DNA from: Limnanthes douglasii subsp. nivea | Taxonomy: Eukaryota > Streptophyta > Magnoliopsida > Brassicales > Limnanthaceae | Length of the DNA: 64,000 bases | Assembly (NCBI GenBank): GCA_036936605.1 | Contig: JAUPFV010000005.1 | Span: 3,461,670-3,525,669 of the forward strand | Direction of reading: 5' to 3' | Shown here: positions 22,523 to 34,045 of the stretch, one piece after another | How the letters are laid out: each line of letters starts with the position of its first letter | Numbering within the stretch: the stretch's first letter is position 1 | Translations under genes and position numbers: made by a program | Notes under the pieces: generated by a model | The model's input: the letters and a program-made list of their open reading frames with translations, nothing else | What the model was told of the DNA's origin: nothing | The model's database searches: none

Positions 22523-25500
22523 ATGATTAATATTATTAATTGGAATGTTCGAGGGATTAATAACATTTCTAATATTAGTAGATTGAAAGAGATTATCTGA
22601 AATAAGCATGTTAAGATTCTTGCGGTTCAAGAGCCTATGACTAGTTTGGCTGTTATTAGTGATGTTGCTGCAAAATTAGGGTTTCCTAATTATTTTGTTA
22701 ATTGCACTAATAATATTTGGGTTTTTTGGATTAGGGATATCAACATGGATATTATAACTAATCATGATCAATGTATTAACTTTGAGGTTAACTATTCTAA
22801 TACTAGTTGCAATTTCAGTTTCTTGTTAACGGTTGTATATGCTAAGTGTAACAGACATTTAAGGGGTGAGTTATGGATTGAGCTTATTAATATCTCTACT
22901 GAGAATAGAGCTTGGTTTACTATGGGCGACTTTAATGTGGTTGCTGCTGAAGATGAGAAAATAGGTTGCACATCTCTTTGCTAAAATAGCATTCAAGATT
23001 TTGTCAACACTATTAATGAGTGCGATCTTGAGGATGTTGGTATGGTTGGTTCTAAGTTCACTTGGAACAAAAGCTTAAAGTGGAAAAGATTAGACCGTGT
23101 GATGATAAACAACAGTTGGTCTAACCTCTTTAACTATTCTCAGATTACTAGAATGGTCAGAAACTGCTCTGATTATGCTCCTCTTTTTATCTCTGCATCC
23201 ACTATAAACAATAACTTTGCTAACAAAAAGAAAAGTTTTAAGTTTTTAAATGCTTGGACTTATAATGAATCTTTCTTAGAAATTGTTAAGGAAAACTGGA
23301 CTCAAAACATTCTGGCTCTTCCTAATCAGATATTTTGGTTTAAAATGAGGATATTAAAAAGTTGTTTGAAATCTTAGAACATAAATTGTTTGGAAATATT
23401 TTTAGCAAAGTAAAAGATGCTGAAGAAAATGTTAATAAACTGATCATTATTCATCAAAATGAAAATAACTTATGTTCTAATGCCAATCTAAATAAATCTA
23501 TTCCTTTGCATCTAAAAGCTCTTAGATGTGACAAGGTTTTTTGGAGGCAGAAATGCTATAATGGCTGGCTTAAGGATAGTGATGGCAATACTAAATTTTA
23601 CCATGCTTATGATAATAAGAAGCAAAGACGTAACATTATTCATGGCATAAAGCATATTAATGTTTGGTTATATGATGATGCTAACATTGGTGAATCTGCT
23701 GTGTGTTATTTTAAGTCTTACCTTTCTTGTAATTCATTGTATAGCAAGGATGTTGATGATGTCCCTTTGACTAGTGCTATTTTTAACTCCATCCCAAAGT
23801 TGGTCTCCAGAGAGGATAATACTTCCCTTATGATGCCTGCAAGTGATCAAGAAGTTTGGAATGTTATTAATAGTATGAAAGCAGACAGTGCTGTCGGGTT
23901 AGATGGATATAACATTTTATTTTGTAAATCTTTTTGGGAGATTATAAAGCATGATCTTTGCACTTCTATAAATGCTTTTTTGTAGGGTGAAAGTATGCCT
24001 ACTAGCATATTTGCAACTCGGATCAGTTTGATCCCTAAAACTGTTAACCCTACTGGCTGGTCCAATTTCAGGCCAATCAGCCTTTGTACTATGCTGAATC
24101 GAATCTTTGCTAGATTAATTAATACTAGACTCTCAGCTATCCTGCCTAATATTATCTCTGATTTTCAGGCTACTTTTACTAAGAACAAATCTATTCATGA
24201 TAGTATCCTAGTTGCTAAAGAATTATCTTTTGATATTAATAGAAAACCTAAGAAGGGTAATATTTTGATCAAGTTGGACATGTCAAAAGCTTTTGACAAA
24301 ATGACTTTCAATTTCATTTTAAATGTTCTAACCCATTTTGGTTTCTCTAATAAGTTTAATAGTCTTATTTCTAAGTTGATTACTCAGGTTAATCTTTATA
24401 TCTTTATTAATGACTGCAACTATGGATATTTCAGAACTGCTAGAGGTTTGAGATAGAGTGATCCCCTGTCTCCTAGCCTCTTCATTATTAGTGAAGAGGT
24501 TTTGATTCATGGCTTATATAATCTGTTTAGACTGAATAATTCTATGCATTATGCTTCTAGAACAAAATGTTTGGTTCCTTGCACTGCTTTTGTAGACGGT
24601 ATTATTATATATACTAATAGTCAGCCTAATACTATTAATCTGCTTAGTTTCTTTTTAGACAATTATCACCAGGCTTCAAAACAGAGTATAAATATAGAAA
24701 AGACTGTGATTATTACCTCTGCAAGATGCAGAAGTGTAGAATTCGGGCTCTTAAAACAAGCACTGGTTTTAGCATTGTCAATCTTCCAACCATTTACCTT
24801 GGCATCACCTTGCACATAACCAATAAGGCTAAGAATTAATTTCCTTTAATCGATAAGATAAATGAAAAAATTATTGAATGGGATTCGAAATATGTATCTT
24901 ATGGGGGCAGACTGTCATTGATTAAGAATATTCTTATGCCTATATCTTTCTATTGGATGTAAAATTTTGTTTTACCAACGTGTATTGTAAACAGACTTGA
25001 GAAAAAATTTAACAGATTCCTATGGAGGTCTAAATTTAATGAAAAATGATTTATTGGGCTTCTTGGGAAAAACTCTATTTCCCTTTTGAAGAAGGTGGAC
25101 TAAATATAAGAAATCTTGTTGATATTCAGTCCACTTTCTCTCAAAAAATTTGGCTTATCTATAGGAAGAATAAGGGACTCTGCAGTAAAATCATGAATGA
25201 TATTTAAAATAGGGATTCTCATCCTTTAAAAGTCAATAAAAATATTAAAGGATCAGTAACCTAGAAGTGTCTCACTGGTATTAAGGATGTTGCAGAGAAA
25301 AACATCAAGTGGAGGCTGGGCTGTGGTGACATGGATTTCTGTACTGATAATTGGCACCATTGGCCTCCTATTTTGGACTTCGAGTTGGACACTAATCATT
25401 GGTATCTTGAGGCCAAGGTGAATTCCTTTTGGAAGGGTGATTCTTGAGATGAGGTGGCATTATCAAATGCTGTTCCTGCAGAAAGAATGAATCAGATAAG

Positions 25501-26659
25501 ATATTTTAAAGTTGACTCGACCAAAAAAGATGTTATGTTACGGGAGCTTTCTCCTGATAGTGATTTTAATATGAAAAACACTTGGAATTCTATTAGGAAA
25601 ACTAATTGTGCTTCTAGTTTTTATAAAAAAATCTGGTCTACTTTTACCCCTAGCAAGTTTTCATTTACTTAATGGAAAATTTGTAAAAACTTTATTCCAG
25701 TGGACTCAATTTTACAAAAAAGACATGTTCTTTTAGCTTCCAAATGTCAGTTCTGTTTTAATAGTGAGGATATAAACCATTTATTTGTAAACTGTCACAA
25801 TGCTTGGAGTATTTGGAGTCATTTCAGCATGCTTTTCAACATAAACATTGAGAAGTTTATGACTCTAAAGAGCATGTTGTTTATAAAAATTTTTTGGTTT
25901 ACTACTCTCAAAGTTCATATCACTCATTATTTACCAACTTTAATATGTTGGGTGATATGGAAAAATCGAAACGATGTTAAGTTTAAAAATTATGGATTTA
26001 GTATTCACGCCAGTATTTCTTTTATAAATAAAATTATTTAGTGTCTTGATTTTTCTAATGTCTTGACCAGTAAGCATTGGACAAATGGCTTTGCGGCTGG
26101 CCAATCTTTAGGTTGTTGTTCTGTTAAATATAATTGCAGTAATAGCAAGGTTACTTATCTGAACTGGAGGGCTCTAACTGCTGGAAGAATTAAATTTAAT
26201 GTTGATGCTTCCTGCTTCAGAAATGGGGAATTCTGTGGATCAATGATTTTTTGAGATAATGAAGGTTCCATTATCTCTGGCTCCAACAAGCTCTTTGGTA
26301 AACTTTCTCCTCTGGTTGCTGAAACCAGAGCGCTTCTTGAAGGTTTACTAATCTGCAACATCAATATTTGGGTCAATATAGACATTGAAACCGATTGTTT
26401 ATCGTTGGTCAACATAATTAATAATCGAAAGTATCCGATTTACCTAAAATCGCTAATCCCGATCTGCAGAGAGCTTATTCTTCCTTCGATGACGATTTCT
26501 TACATTTCTAGGACTCAGAACCGAGCAGTGGATTGGCTGGCCAAGTGGACTATGAAATGCAAAGAGAAACTTTTGTTCTCTCATTTCAATGCCCCAAGTC
26601 CATTGTTGGTCATTGTGTTGCTAAAAAACCTAGGTTTAGGTTATGTTTTTACTGATTGA
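22523..26659 (+). pseudogene. LINE D ORF2, endonuclease-RT-zf-RVT-RNase H
   Basis: ORF2 would nick target DNA and reverse transcribe the element. ATG at 22523 opens INWNVRGINN, the APE-endonuclease N-terminus. GDFNVV lies near 22927-22945, SKFTWN near 23050, and CSDYAPLF near 23165. The RT linker has NGWLKDSDGNTKFYHAY (about 23560-23610). RT has SNFRPISLC (24060) and KLDMSKAFDK (24270). The catalytic box is decayed, reading FVDGIIIY at 24590-24615 where ADD is expected. zf-RVT spans about 25540-26000. A type-I RNase H domain follows (about 26170-26600) with FNVDAS, AETRALLEG, ETDC and NRAVDWLAK, so its D-E-D-D residues are visible. Multiple stops occur. Confidence 0.85.
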
Positions 26660-27128
26660 TTTTGGATGGAAATCTGTTGGAGTTTGGTTTATTTTGCAAG
26701 AGTTTGGGAGTTTATGGCTGGTGGTTGATAAGCTTGAGAGTCTAGTCTGGAGATCTGGTTTTGGCTATGGAGAAAAGATTCGAGTTGTCTTCGAGTATTC
26801 GGGAAAGATATGGACTGGAAGCTGGTTTTTGGGTCTTTTTGCATGGCTTATTGAAGCTTTTTGCTGGAATTTCGAAGCAATTATCCATCTTCTTTTGGAT
26901 TAATTTCCTGGCTATGAAGATTGGGGCTTTGATTGTAAAGGAGAAAAGGAATTTAGGGTTTTGGATCTGGTATAGCGTAGAGGGCTATGTGCCTGATTTG
27001 GTACTGATCTAGGGATTAAGCTTTGGTTTTTTGCCATCTTACCCCTCTATTTTGTTATAGGTCTTAATTGGACTCCTGAATCTTTGTAAATTTTCAATTT
27101 AGTAATAAAATTTTCTTTGCTTAATGTT
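26660..27128 (+). other. LINE D 3' trailer
   Basis: This is T/G-rich sequence after the RNase H stop. It includes a long but uninformative open stretch and ends with AATAAAA and a short T-rich tail. No protein family is suggested. Confidence 0.6.
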
Positions 27129-27284
27129 TTTTTATAAAACTCGAATGAAAGAAAGTACTTCAATATAATTATAAGATTCATTAGACATTGGTCACAAAAA
27201 TAAAACCAAAACAAAAGTCCACTACAAAGAGATTGAAGTTTAGCTTTGGGAATTCATGTCGCTTTAGAAAAATAAAACATAGGT

Positions 27285-28656
27285 TCAAATTATGTTGTCT
27301 TCATAGTCCAGAAATGTTAGTCGGGCATATGGTGTAGCCGGACGAAATTGTGTCAATTTAGTTAACACTTGGTGGCTATGGAACATGCTCACATATTGAT
27401 TAGTTTTGATAACAATCGACTCAAGCACTGTCGCTTCGGAAAGCAAGAGTTGCACAAACTCCATTTGACAACTCGAGCCAGAAAACTCTTCTATCTTTAC
27501 GGTTTTCAGTTTTGAAGCACTAAATGACCGTTTTTCTACATCACTTAGGTTTCCAAACGAGAAGTGTCCCTATAACAAAGAAGATCACATCGATATTCTA
27601 AAAAGAAGTACAATCTTGATCAAAACAATCATACTTACCGCAACATAAATGGAAAATGTATCTAAATTTTGAGAGTTAGCAATTAAATTGACCGCATAAT
27701 ATATCTCCATCGAATCTTCAAAATCTGAATCTTCTAAGTGAAGATGTCGAATATTAGCTAAGATACAAGGTTTGGTCTTAAAACCCTCCCACAATATCTG
27801 AGCAATAAAAGAAGATAAAAAATTAATGTCAAGTAAATAGAAGACAACATGAAACAAAATAACTCAGATGTCGGAACTAAATAAAGAAATAAAATATTAC
27901 CATGATATACCCTCCTCGTACTAAAAATATGTTAGCTCATCCTAACAATTGTGGTAGTTCAAATACGTCAATGTTTGCATGAACAAGTGATTTAGTTTTG
28001 AATCTTATACTTTTATGAAACGATCCCTTAGACAAGAAAAACTCAAGCTTGGGAGCCCTAATATTAAGAAATTCATAAAACCCATACATGTTTCTCAAAC
28101 TCAAATATTTTAGCATAGGACATTAATCCGTTAGAATACCCAAAGCAACATCCCCAAGAGTCACACCATATAGTTTAAGGTTGATAAGGCTATTGAACCC
28201 AATAAACCCAAGAGGGACTTCTATACCACAAAACGAAGCTTCAAGGTAACAAAATTTTGAAAATAAGACAAACCAGAACTCAACTTATACCAATGAGGCC
28301 TCCTAATCTTTGGACTAAATTCAATAATGTCTTTCATCGATAATTACCAAATCCAATGCTCAATATCCACGTAGCTTTCAATTTCTGAAACCTTATGAGT
28401 AAATACACGTATTGATTCGGAATGCTGAATCAGAATTTGATTGACAATGTTTACAAACTATTCTCTTCTGATACCAGAGTCATGAATCAGTAAGGACACA
28501 CAATGAGACCCACTTAGACCTCCATTTCTTAGATAGAATACTTGTTCTTACTGCTTCTTTAATCAGGAGTTTAGAGAGGATAATGTCTGTTAAATCAATT
28601 GGTAAGTTGTTGATTCGGTTTGAATTTGATTTTATCATCATCTTTGAGTTGTCCAT
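27285..28656 (-). pseudogene. F-box/LRR/FBD protein pseudogene
   Basis: F-box/FBD proteins are substrate receptors of SCF ubiquitin ligases, through Skp1 binding by the F-box. ATG at 28656 opens a short leader, then the F-box RINNLPIDLTDIILSKLL and KEAVRTSILSKKWRSKW (about 28500-28620). After a frameshift the middle shows IEHWI and RRPHWYKLSSGLSYFQNF (about 28240-28330). Leucine-rich segments such as SLINLKLYGVTLGD follow (about 28120-28190). The C-terminal FBD region has KTVKIEEFSGSSCQMEFVQLL near 27430-27510 and a stop at 27285-27287. Stops at two places after the F-box, plus frame changes, make it a pseudogene. The two introns common in the family were not delimited. Copia insertion begins about 50 bp upstream. 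A fragment of a paralogue is at 45961-46390. Confidence 0.85.
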
Positions 28657-28707
28657 TTTGAGTACCTAACAAAACCTCAAACACACTCACAATAAGTTCG
28701 AATGCTT

Positions 28708-29182
28708 AGATAGAACGGAAGAGTAGAGAAAAATTAGAAATAGATTTTCTTATTCATTGAAAATGTAACTTGATACATATTTATAGGTAGTTTTAGGAAT
28801 CAAATATGTTAGACAGTTACTACCACTAGTTTGTCACATGCAGTTACAACTATTGTTATATATATATTTGTCCATTGGTATGACACTAGACCAGTAGACT
28901 TTATTAACGTGTGATGAGGTCCAAATGGGTGCTGCGAACCATTGTCAGTCTTGGACCATCTACGGGGCTTAAGTGTGCTAAAGCCTGACTCGTCTTCGAC
29001 CCGTATCGAGACCCACAACAACCAAACACTTCACTTAAACCAGGGCTATTGTCTGAAAACCCTAAACACACTTTCCCTTTCTCTCTTTGTTCTCCACTGT
29101 CTCAAAAACCATTAGAGACACCCTTGAAGTTGCAACCTCTGCATGCTTGTCACAAGGCTTCAAGGGCTGAGCATTCTTCACA
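28708..29182 (-). repeat. 3' LTR of the copia element
   Basis: This aligns with 33674-34045 over about 370 bp, from AGATAGAA through TTCTCCA. It then extends to GCATTCTTCACA, which abuts the polypurine tract. The minus-strand start is TGTGAAGAATGC. Shared landmarks are CATTGAAAATGTAACTTGAT or its variant and TTAACGTGTGATG. Confidence 0.85.
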
Positions 29183-29729
29183 TCCCCCCTCAAACAAAGG
29201 GGCAAAATCATGAGACTGAGTTTGTATCTAAGGAACAAAAAACAATGATGAGTGAGAGGCTTAGTGAGAAAATTTGCCAGTTGATCGTGAGACGGGATAA
29301 ATCGAACCTGAAGAAGCCCTTGCAAGACCTGATCACGAACAAAATGTATATCGATTTTGATATGCTTTGTCCTGGCATAAAATACTGAGTTCGATGCTAA
29401 TGAACTCACACCCAAGTTATCGCACCAGATAACAGAAGGAGTTGCAACTGTAAGCTCGATTTCAGTAAGGAGAGAACGCAACCACATAATCTTTGCTGAC
29501 AAGTTTGCTAACGCCAGTATTCTAACTCAATAGAAGATCTTGCAACTACATTATGCTTCTTCGAAAACCAGGAGATGAGAGAGTCCCCAAGGTACACACA
29601 GTATGCTCCTACACTCCTTCGATCATGAAAAGACGAAGCCCAGTCAGCATCAGAGAATCCCTGGAGCTGAAAGCTGAAGTTTGGCTTGAGATGCAATCCA
29701 ACCCAGCAAGACCCAAATAAGTAACGCAA
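29062..29729 (-). pseudogene. copia RNase H domain
   Basis: [20 protein letters not shown] (about 29600-29660), [28 protein letters not shown] and ARTKHIKIDIHFVRD (about 29330-29430) are the usual copia RNase H landmarks. A frame change near 29505 splits the domain. The C-terminal stretch ends at 29062, inside the 3' LTR. Confidence 0.85.
29183..29191 (-). other. polypurine tract of the copia element
   Basis: The minus strand reads GAGGGGGGA immediately before the 3' LTR start TGTGAAG. This is the usual primer for second-strand synthesis. Confidence 0.85.
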
Positions 29730-29868
29730 TACTCGCTTTAAGCTTTGCCAATGTATAGTTGTAGGGGCTTGTTGATATTGACTGATCTTGTTAACAGTAA
29801 AGGCGATATCAGGCCTCGTATGTGTTAGATATTGTAAAATACCTAATAAACTTCGATATTGTGCAGGA

Positions 29869-31040
29869 TCAACAATGGTCTCCTAGAGTCGCTGGAGAGA
29901 TATACACCAGCAGCCATGGCGTAAGACAAGGGTTAGCCAGAGATAACCCTTGGCAGCAAAGTAAGTTATTAATATATTGTTGTTGTGTTAGATAAAACCA
30001 TGTGGGATCACGATGAACTTCTATTCCAAGGAATAGATGGAGTGGTCCCATGTCTTTGAGTGAAAACATATCATTGAGTTTATGAATAAACTCCTTTAAG
30101 CACCCTGCTTGATTTCCTGTAACAATAATATCTTCTACATAGACCAGGATTAGCATAACAATCGCCTTAGACACAAAGTAGAACAAAGAACAGTCAGACC
30201 TAGAGTTCTTGAAACCCCATTGAAGAAGTGTGTCCTTTAATCTAGAATACCAGGCCCTTGGAACCTGTTTAAGGTCATACAAGGCTTTATGAAGTTTACA
30301 TACGTGTGTAGACTTCTCAGGGTCTTGAAACCCTTGTGGTTGAACCAGATAAACATCTTTTGTGAGGACCCATTGAGAAAGGCCTTGTTAATATCCAAAT
30401 TCCTGACTTCCCAGTCTTTAGAGACAGCTAAAGTTAGAACAAATCTAATTGTAGAAGGCTTAATCACTAGACTAAACGTTTCTGAAAAATCAATGCCAGG
30501 GGTTTGATGAAACCCCTTGGCTACAAGTCTTGCCTTGTATCTCTGAATAGAGCCATCTAGATTGTACTTCACTTTGTACACCCATTTGCAACCCACAACG
30601 TTTAGATTAGGAGTCCAAGGAACCAAAGACCAAGTCCTGTTTGACATGAGTGCCTTGTACTCAACCTCCATAACAGTGACCCAATGAGAACTCAACACTA
30701 CATTTGAGTAAGTAGTAGGCTCATTAGTAGCAAAGTCAGTAGTAACCACATAGCCAATATATGGAATTTTAGGTACCCTAGTTCTATCTTGGGTTCTAGT
30801 TAACATAGGGTGAGTATTAGGCTTAGATAATAGATTGGTTGACTTATCAGGAGACGCAAATGGAAGACAGATAGCAATTTTTGGATTAGATTGGTCAGGT
30901 TGGCTTATGAAGTTATTAGTGGTATTTGTAAGGATATGAGTCTGACTAACAATAGATGTAGGACCAAAACATGGAGAGGGTGACTTTGACTGTATTTGAG
31001 GTGAGTTAGAAATACTAGAATCAATAAGAACATAAGGCAC
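29869..31040 (-). pseudogene. copia reverse transcriptase (catalytic box altered)
   Basis: RVT_2-type RT. WSLVPWTPNLNVVGCKWVYK (about 30570-30640), RYKARLVAKGFHQTPGIDF (about 30500-30545) and NLDINKAFLNG (about 30360-30400) are present. The C-terminal part continues in another frame with MYDLKQVPRAWYSRLKD (about 30230-30282). The polymerase box reads YVEDIIV (about 30130-30150), Glu replacing the first Asp of YVDD. That change alone should abolish activity. A frameshift near 30240-30280 also breaks it. Confidence 0.88.
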
Positions 31041-31342
31041 TACACACTGACTAGAGACATTACTAGAGAAACTAAGAGTGTTACCTTATGTGGACATAGG
31101 CTGCAGAGAAGTAGCTTCTTGAGGAACAATAAGACTAGTAGTATATGTTGAGGAATGTTCAGAATTCATAATTGTTGGTGGTAGATTAGGTAACCATGAC
31201 TCTAAGGAAATTTTTGTAGGAGACTCAGACATTAAGTATGCAGAAACTGACCTTGAAAAGGGAAATCGGTTTCATTAAACACAACATTTCTAGAAATGTA
31301 AACCCTGCCTTTAGAGCTAAGACACACATAAACCTTATGAAA

Positions 31343-32000
31343 CTAACTAAACCCTAAAAAGACACATTTAGTGGTATGAAACTGAAATTTATGTATTAGA
31401 TAGGGCCGGAGACATGGAAAACCGGCACACCCAAATGTTTTCAATGCTAAGTAATTTGGTTTTTTTTGAAAGAAAGCTTCAAAAAGTGACTTGTTAGATA
31501 AAACTTGGGTAGGAAGCCTATTGATGAGATAAACAGCTATTTCAAAAGCTTGAACCCAAAACCTATAAGGTAGATTATCTTGAGATAAGAGAGTTAACCT
31601 TGTCTCCACTAGGTGTCTATGTTTAGCCTCAGCTCTACCATTCTGAGCTGAGGTATGGGGACAGGACTTCCTTACAATGAAACCTTGTTCCTGAGCCATA
31701 GTAGATAAAGGCAGAAACTCTCCTCCACCATCACACTGAACAATTTTGATAGCTCTTTCAATTTTGTTTTCCACATGACATTTGAACTGTTTAAAGATAC
31801 TGACCACTTCACTTTTGTGTTTGACAGGATACAACCAATTGAACCTGTTATGGTCATCAACAAAGATCACATAGTACTTGTAACCTTGAGTGGAAGCCAC
31901 AGGAGAGGGACCCCATACATATGTATGTATGAGGTCTAAGACAATACTGGTATGAGAATGAGACATATAGAATGGCAAAAAATGAGACTTCCCATACTGA
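31343..32000 (-). pseudogene. copia integrase core
   Basis: Integrase inserts the cDNA copy. The first catalytic Asp is in LDLIHTYVWGP (about 31900), and the second in QCDGGGEF (about 31710-31735). The Glu region reads SAQNGRAEAKHRH (about 31615-31655). KTFGCAGFPCLRP and KCVFLGFS near 31345-31420 mark the C-terminal end. The core frame is open over about 211 codons, the best preserved part of this element. Confidence 0.88.
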
Positions 32001-32128
32001 CAAGCTTCACAAAAGGTACACTTTTCTTTTATAATAGAATTGAGATTACAAAGTTTTAGAACAACATTGAGAACATGTGAAGATGGATGGCCAAGCTTCC
32101 TATGCCATCCATCTTTTAGGGAATTAGA

Positions 32129-32695
32129 TTAACCAACAGACAAGACTTTACGAAGTAATACATTGGAAACTAGAGGGATGTGTTTTACATTGACACACTG
32201 ACCCCTTGTAGCTTGTGACTTAGGAACATTCTCCAACATGTACAGCGCACTCTCAGTAGTCCCTTTGAGAAGCACAATCCCTGATATTTTGTCCTTCACA
32301 AGACAGAAACCATTATGAAACTCAATGAACACATTATTGTGACTAGTGAGTTGAGAAACAGATAAAATATTCTTGTTAATCAATGGTATATGTAGTATGG
32401 TTTTTAGAGAGATAGGTGTATTATTTAAAGAATGTAAGCTAGAATACCCAATATTATGAATAGGCAACCTGTGACCATTACCAACTAGGATACCGTTGTT
32501 ACATGTATACTCTGTCTTTTGAGTCAGCATATTAGTGTTGCCTATGACATGGTGACTAACACCACTGTCAGCATACCAGGCAGAGTCTCCAGTAGAATCT
32601 TGAGTTGCCAGATAGGCTGCATGATCACCATCACCCTTAGGTTGTTCAGAAGAAGATGATCCCATAACAGATGGGTCATCCCTATAATAACACAC
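32129..32695 (-). pseudogene. copia protease and pre-integrase region
   Basis: The protease active-site region WYADSGVSHHV is at 32545-32580; copia enzymes use D-S-G where retroviruses have D-T-G. The LHIPLINKNILSVSQL segment (about 32350-32400) follows as usual. The stretch ends at a stop near 32129. The pre-integrase histidine/cysteine region (GHPSSHVLN, CQYG) continues in the same direction at 31980-32110. Confidence 0.85.
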
Positions 32696-32699
32696 TCGG

Positions 32700-33646
32700 G
32701 CAGTGTGTCCATACCTATTACAGATCTGGCATGTACGCTTATTTTGAGAGAAGCGTCCACCTCTTCCTCTATAAAAGTTGTTCCTCCCTCTTGAATAGCT
32801 TAAGGAATTATTTTTTCCTGTGTTGTTTTTGTATGAACCCTTGTATTGACCAGAATAGTTCCTCTATTTTGTGTTGTTGTTCTATGATTTGTAGTCTGTT
32901 TTCTGAGTAAGATTAGCTGTTACTAGGCTTAGATTAGGCACATTGTTTTGAAGATTAACCAGCTGATCCAACCCACTCTCAAACGTAAGTAGGCTAGTTT
33001 GAAGGTCCAACCATCCCATAGACTCTTTATCAGTCATACTAACAACAATTGGTGTATACTCTGAATCCAAACCAGCAACGACTTCAGTTATTAAATCATC
33101 AATTTGTACACCACAGCAAACTAACACAAGATTGTCAGCAATATTCTTCATGTTGCCTAGATACTCAGTCATAGTAGAATTACCTTTCCTTATCCTCTAA
33201 AGATCAGATTTGTAATAAGTTATTCTGGCTCTTGTATGTGAGCCAGAAAACTTACTAGTTGTATCCCACGGCTCTTTTGAGGTGCCTTCTTCCATTAACT
33301 GAGCAACAACCTCTGAACTCATAGTAGAGTACAACCAATCAAGAAGTAGTTGGTCATTTGCAATCCAATCCTCAAACGCAGGATTGTCAGCAACATTTCC
33401 TTCATAATCACTGATGAATTTAGGAGGACAGGGCTTGTCCCCGGTGACAAAACCTCCTAGTTTGTTGCCTTTAATAATAGGCAACACCATGGTTCTCCAT
33501 AGCAAGTAATTGTTTTTGTCAAGTCTGATCTAACTGTTGTTGTTAATTGTTTGCAGGTGCACACTTTTGGTAACACCAGAGAAGCTGCTAGGGAACACTG
33601 AGCCTAGGGACTCATTACTTTGAGGGGATGATTTTGGATTCGCCAT
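32700..33646 (-). pseudogene. gag: copia gag pseudogene
   Basis: ATG at 33646, 16 bases inside the PBS, opens MANPKSSPQSNESLGS. A stop occurs near 33531, just before IRLDKNNYLLWR, the conserved N-terminal gag segment. The gag core continues with QLLLDWLYSTMSSEV (about 33300-33350) and ITEVVAGLDSEYTPIV (about 33040-33090). The CCHC zinc knuckle CQICNRYGHTARVC lies at about 32690-32730. Frame changes occur near 33190 and 32880. Confidence 0.85.
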
Positions 33647-33661
33647 TGAAGGCTTAAGGTA

Positions 33662-33673
33662 GCTCTGATACCA
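33662..33673 (-). other. primer binding site, initiator-Met tRNA type
   Basis: On the minus strand it reads TGGTATCAGAGC, the standard plant copia PBS, and sits directly inside the LTR. Confidence 0.92.
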
Positions 33674-34045
33674 AGATAGAAAGGAAGAGTAGAGAGAAAT
33701 TAGCAATAGATTTTCTTATTAATTGAAAATGTAACTTGATACATATTTATATGTAGTTTTAGGAATCAAATCTGTTAGACAGTTACTACCACTAGTTTGT
33801 TACATGCCGTTACAATTATTGTTATATATATTTGTTCATTAGTGTGACACTAAACCAGTAGAATTTATTAACGTGTGATGTGAACCATTGTTAGTCTTAC
33901 ACCTTCTACTGAGCTTAAGTGTGGTAAAACCTGACCTGTCTTCGACTCGTATCGAGACTCACAGCAACCAAACACTTCACTCGAACCAGAGCTAATGTCT
34001 GTAAACCCTGAACACACTTTCTTTTTTTTCCTTTCTTCTCCACCG
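33674..34045 (-). repeat. 5' LTR of the copia element, truncated
   Basis: It is homologous to 28708-29095 and next to the PBS on its low side. The homology stops at TTCTCCA near 34045. The last 85-90 bp of the other LTR have no counterpart beyond this point, so the outer end is deleted. Confidence 0.82.

Larger units (their letters stand above)
21013..27128 (+). mobile_element. L1-type LINE with C-terminal RNase H (element D)
   Basis: This near full-length plus-strand LINE has ORF1 (21169 to about 22460), ORF2 (22523-26659), and a 3' trailer ending TAATAAAATTTTCTTTGCTTAATG before a short T-rich end near 27128. The left limit comes from comparison with the empty paralogous site near 45930, where AATTTAATT runs straight into TTATAAAAGTCGG. 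A diverged target duplication (TTACATAAC / TTTATAAAAC) is possible but weak. Many stops and frameshifts make it inactive. Confidence 0.82.
28708..34045 (-). mobile_element. Ty1/copia retrotransposon
   Basis: This minus-strand element has both LTRs, an initiator-Met-type PBS, a polypurine tract and the domain order gag, protease, integrase, RT, RNase H typical of copia. The reading frame is broken at many places. The 5' LTR (33674-34045) is about 100 bp shorter than the 3' LTR (28708-29182), so no target duplication can be assigned. It sits about 50 bp upstream of the F-box pseudogene start. Confidence 0.9.

Noticed and set aside
26643..27012. Two overlapping plus-strand open stretches after the LINE D RNase H
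   Set aside because: They are Trp/Phe/Gly-rich with no family resemblance and lie in the LINE 3' trailer, before its AATAAAA end.
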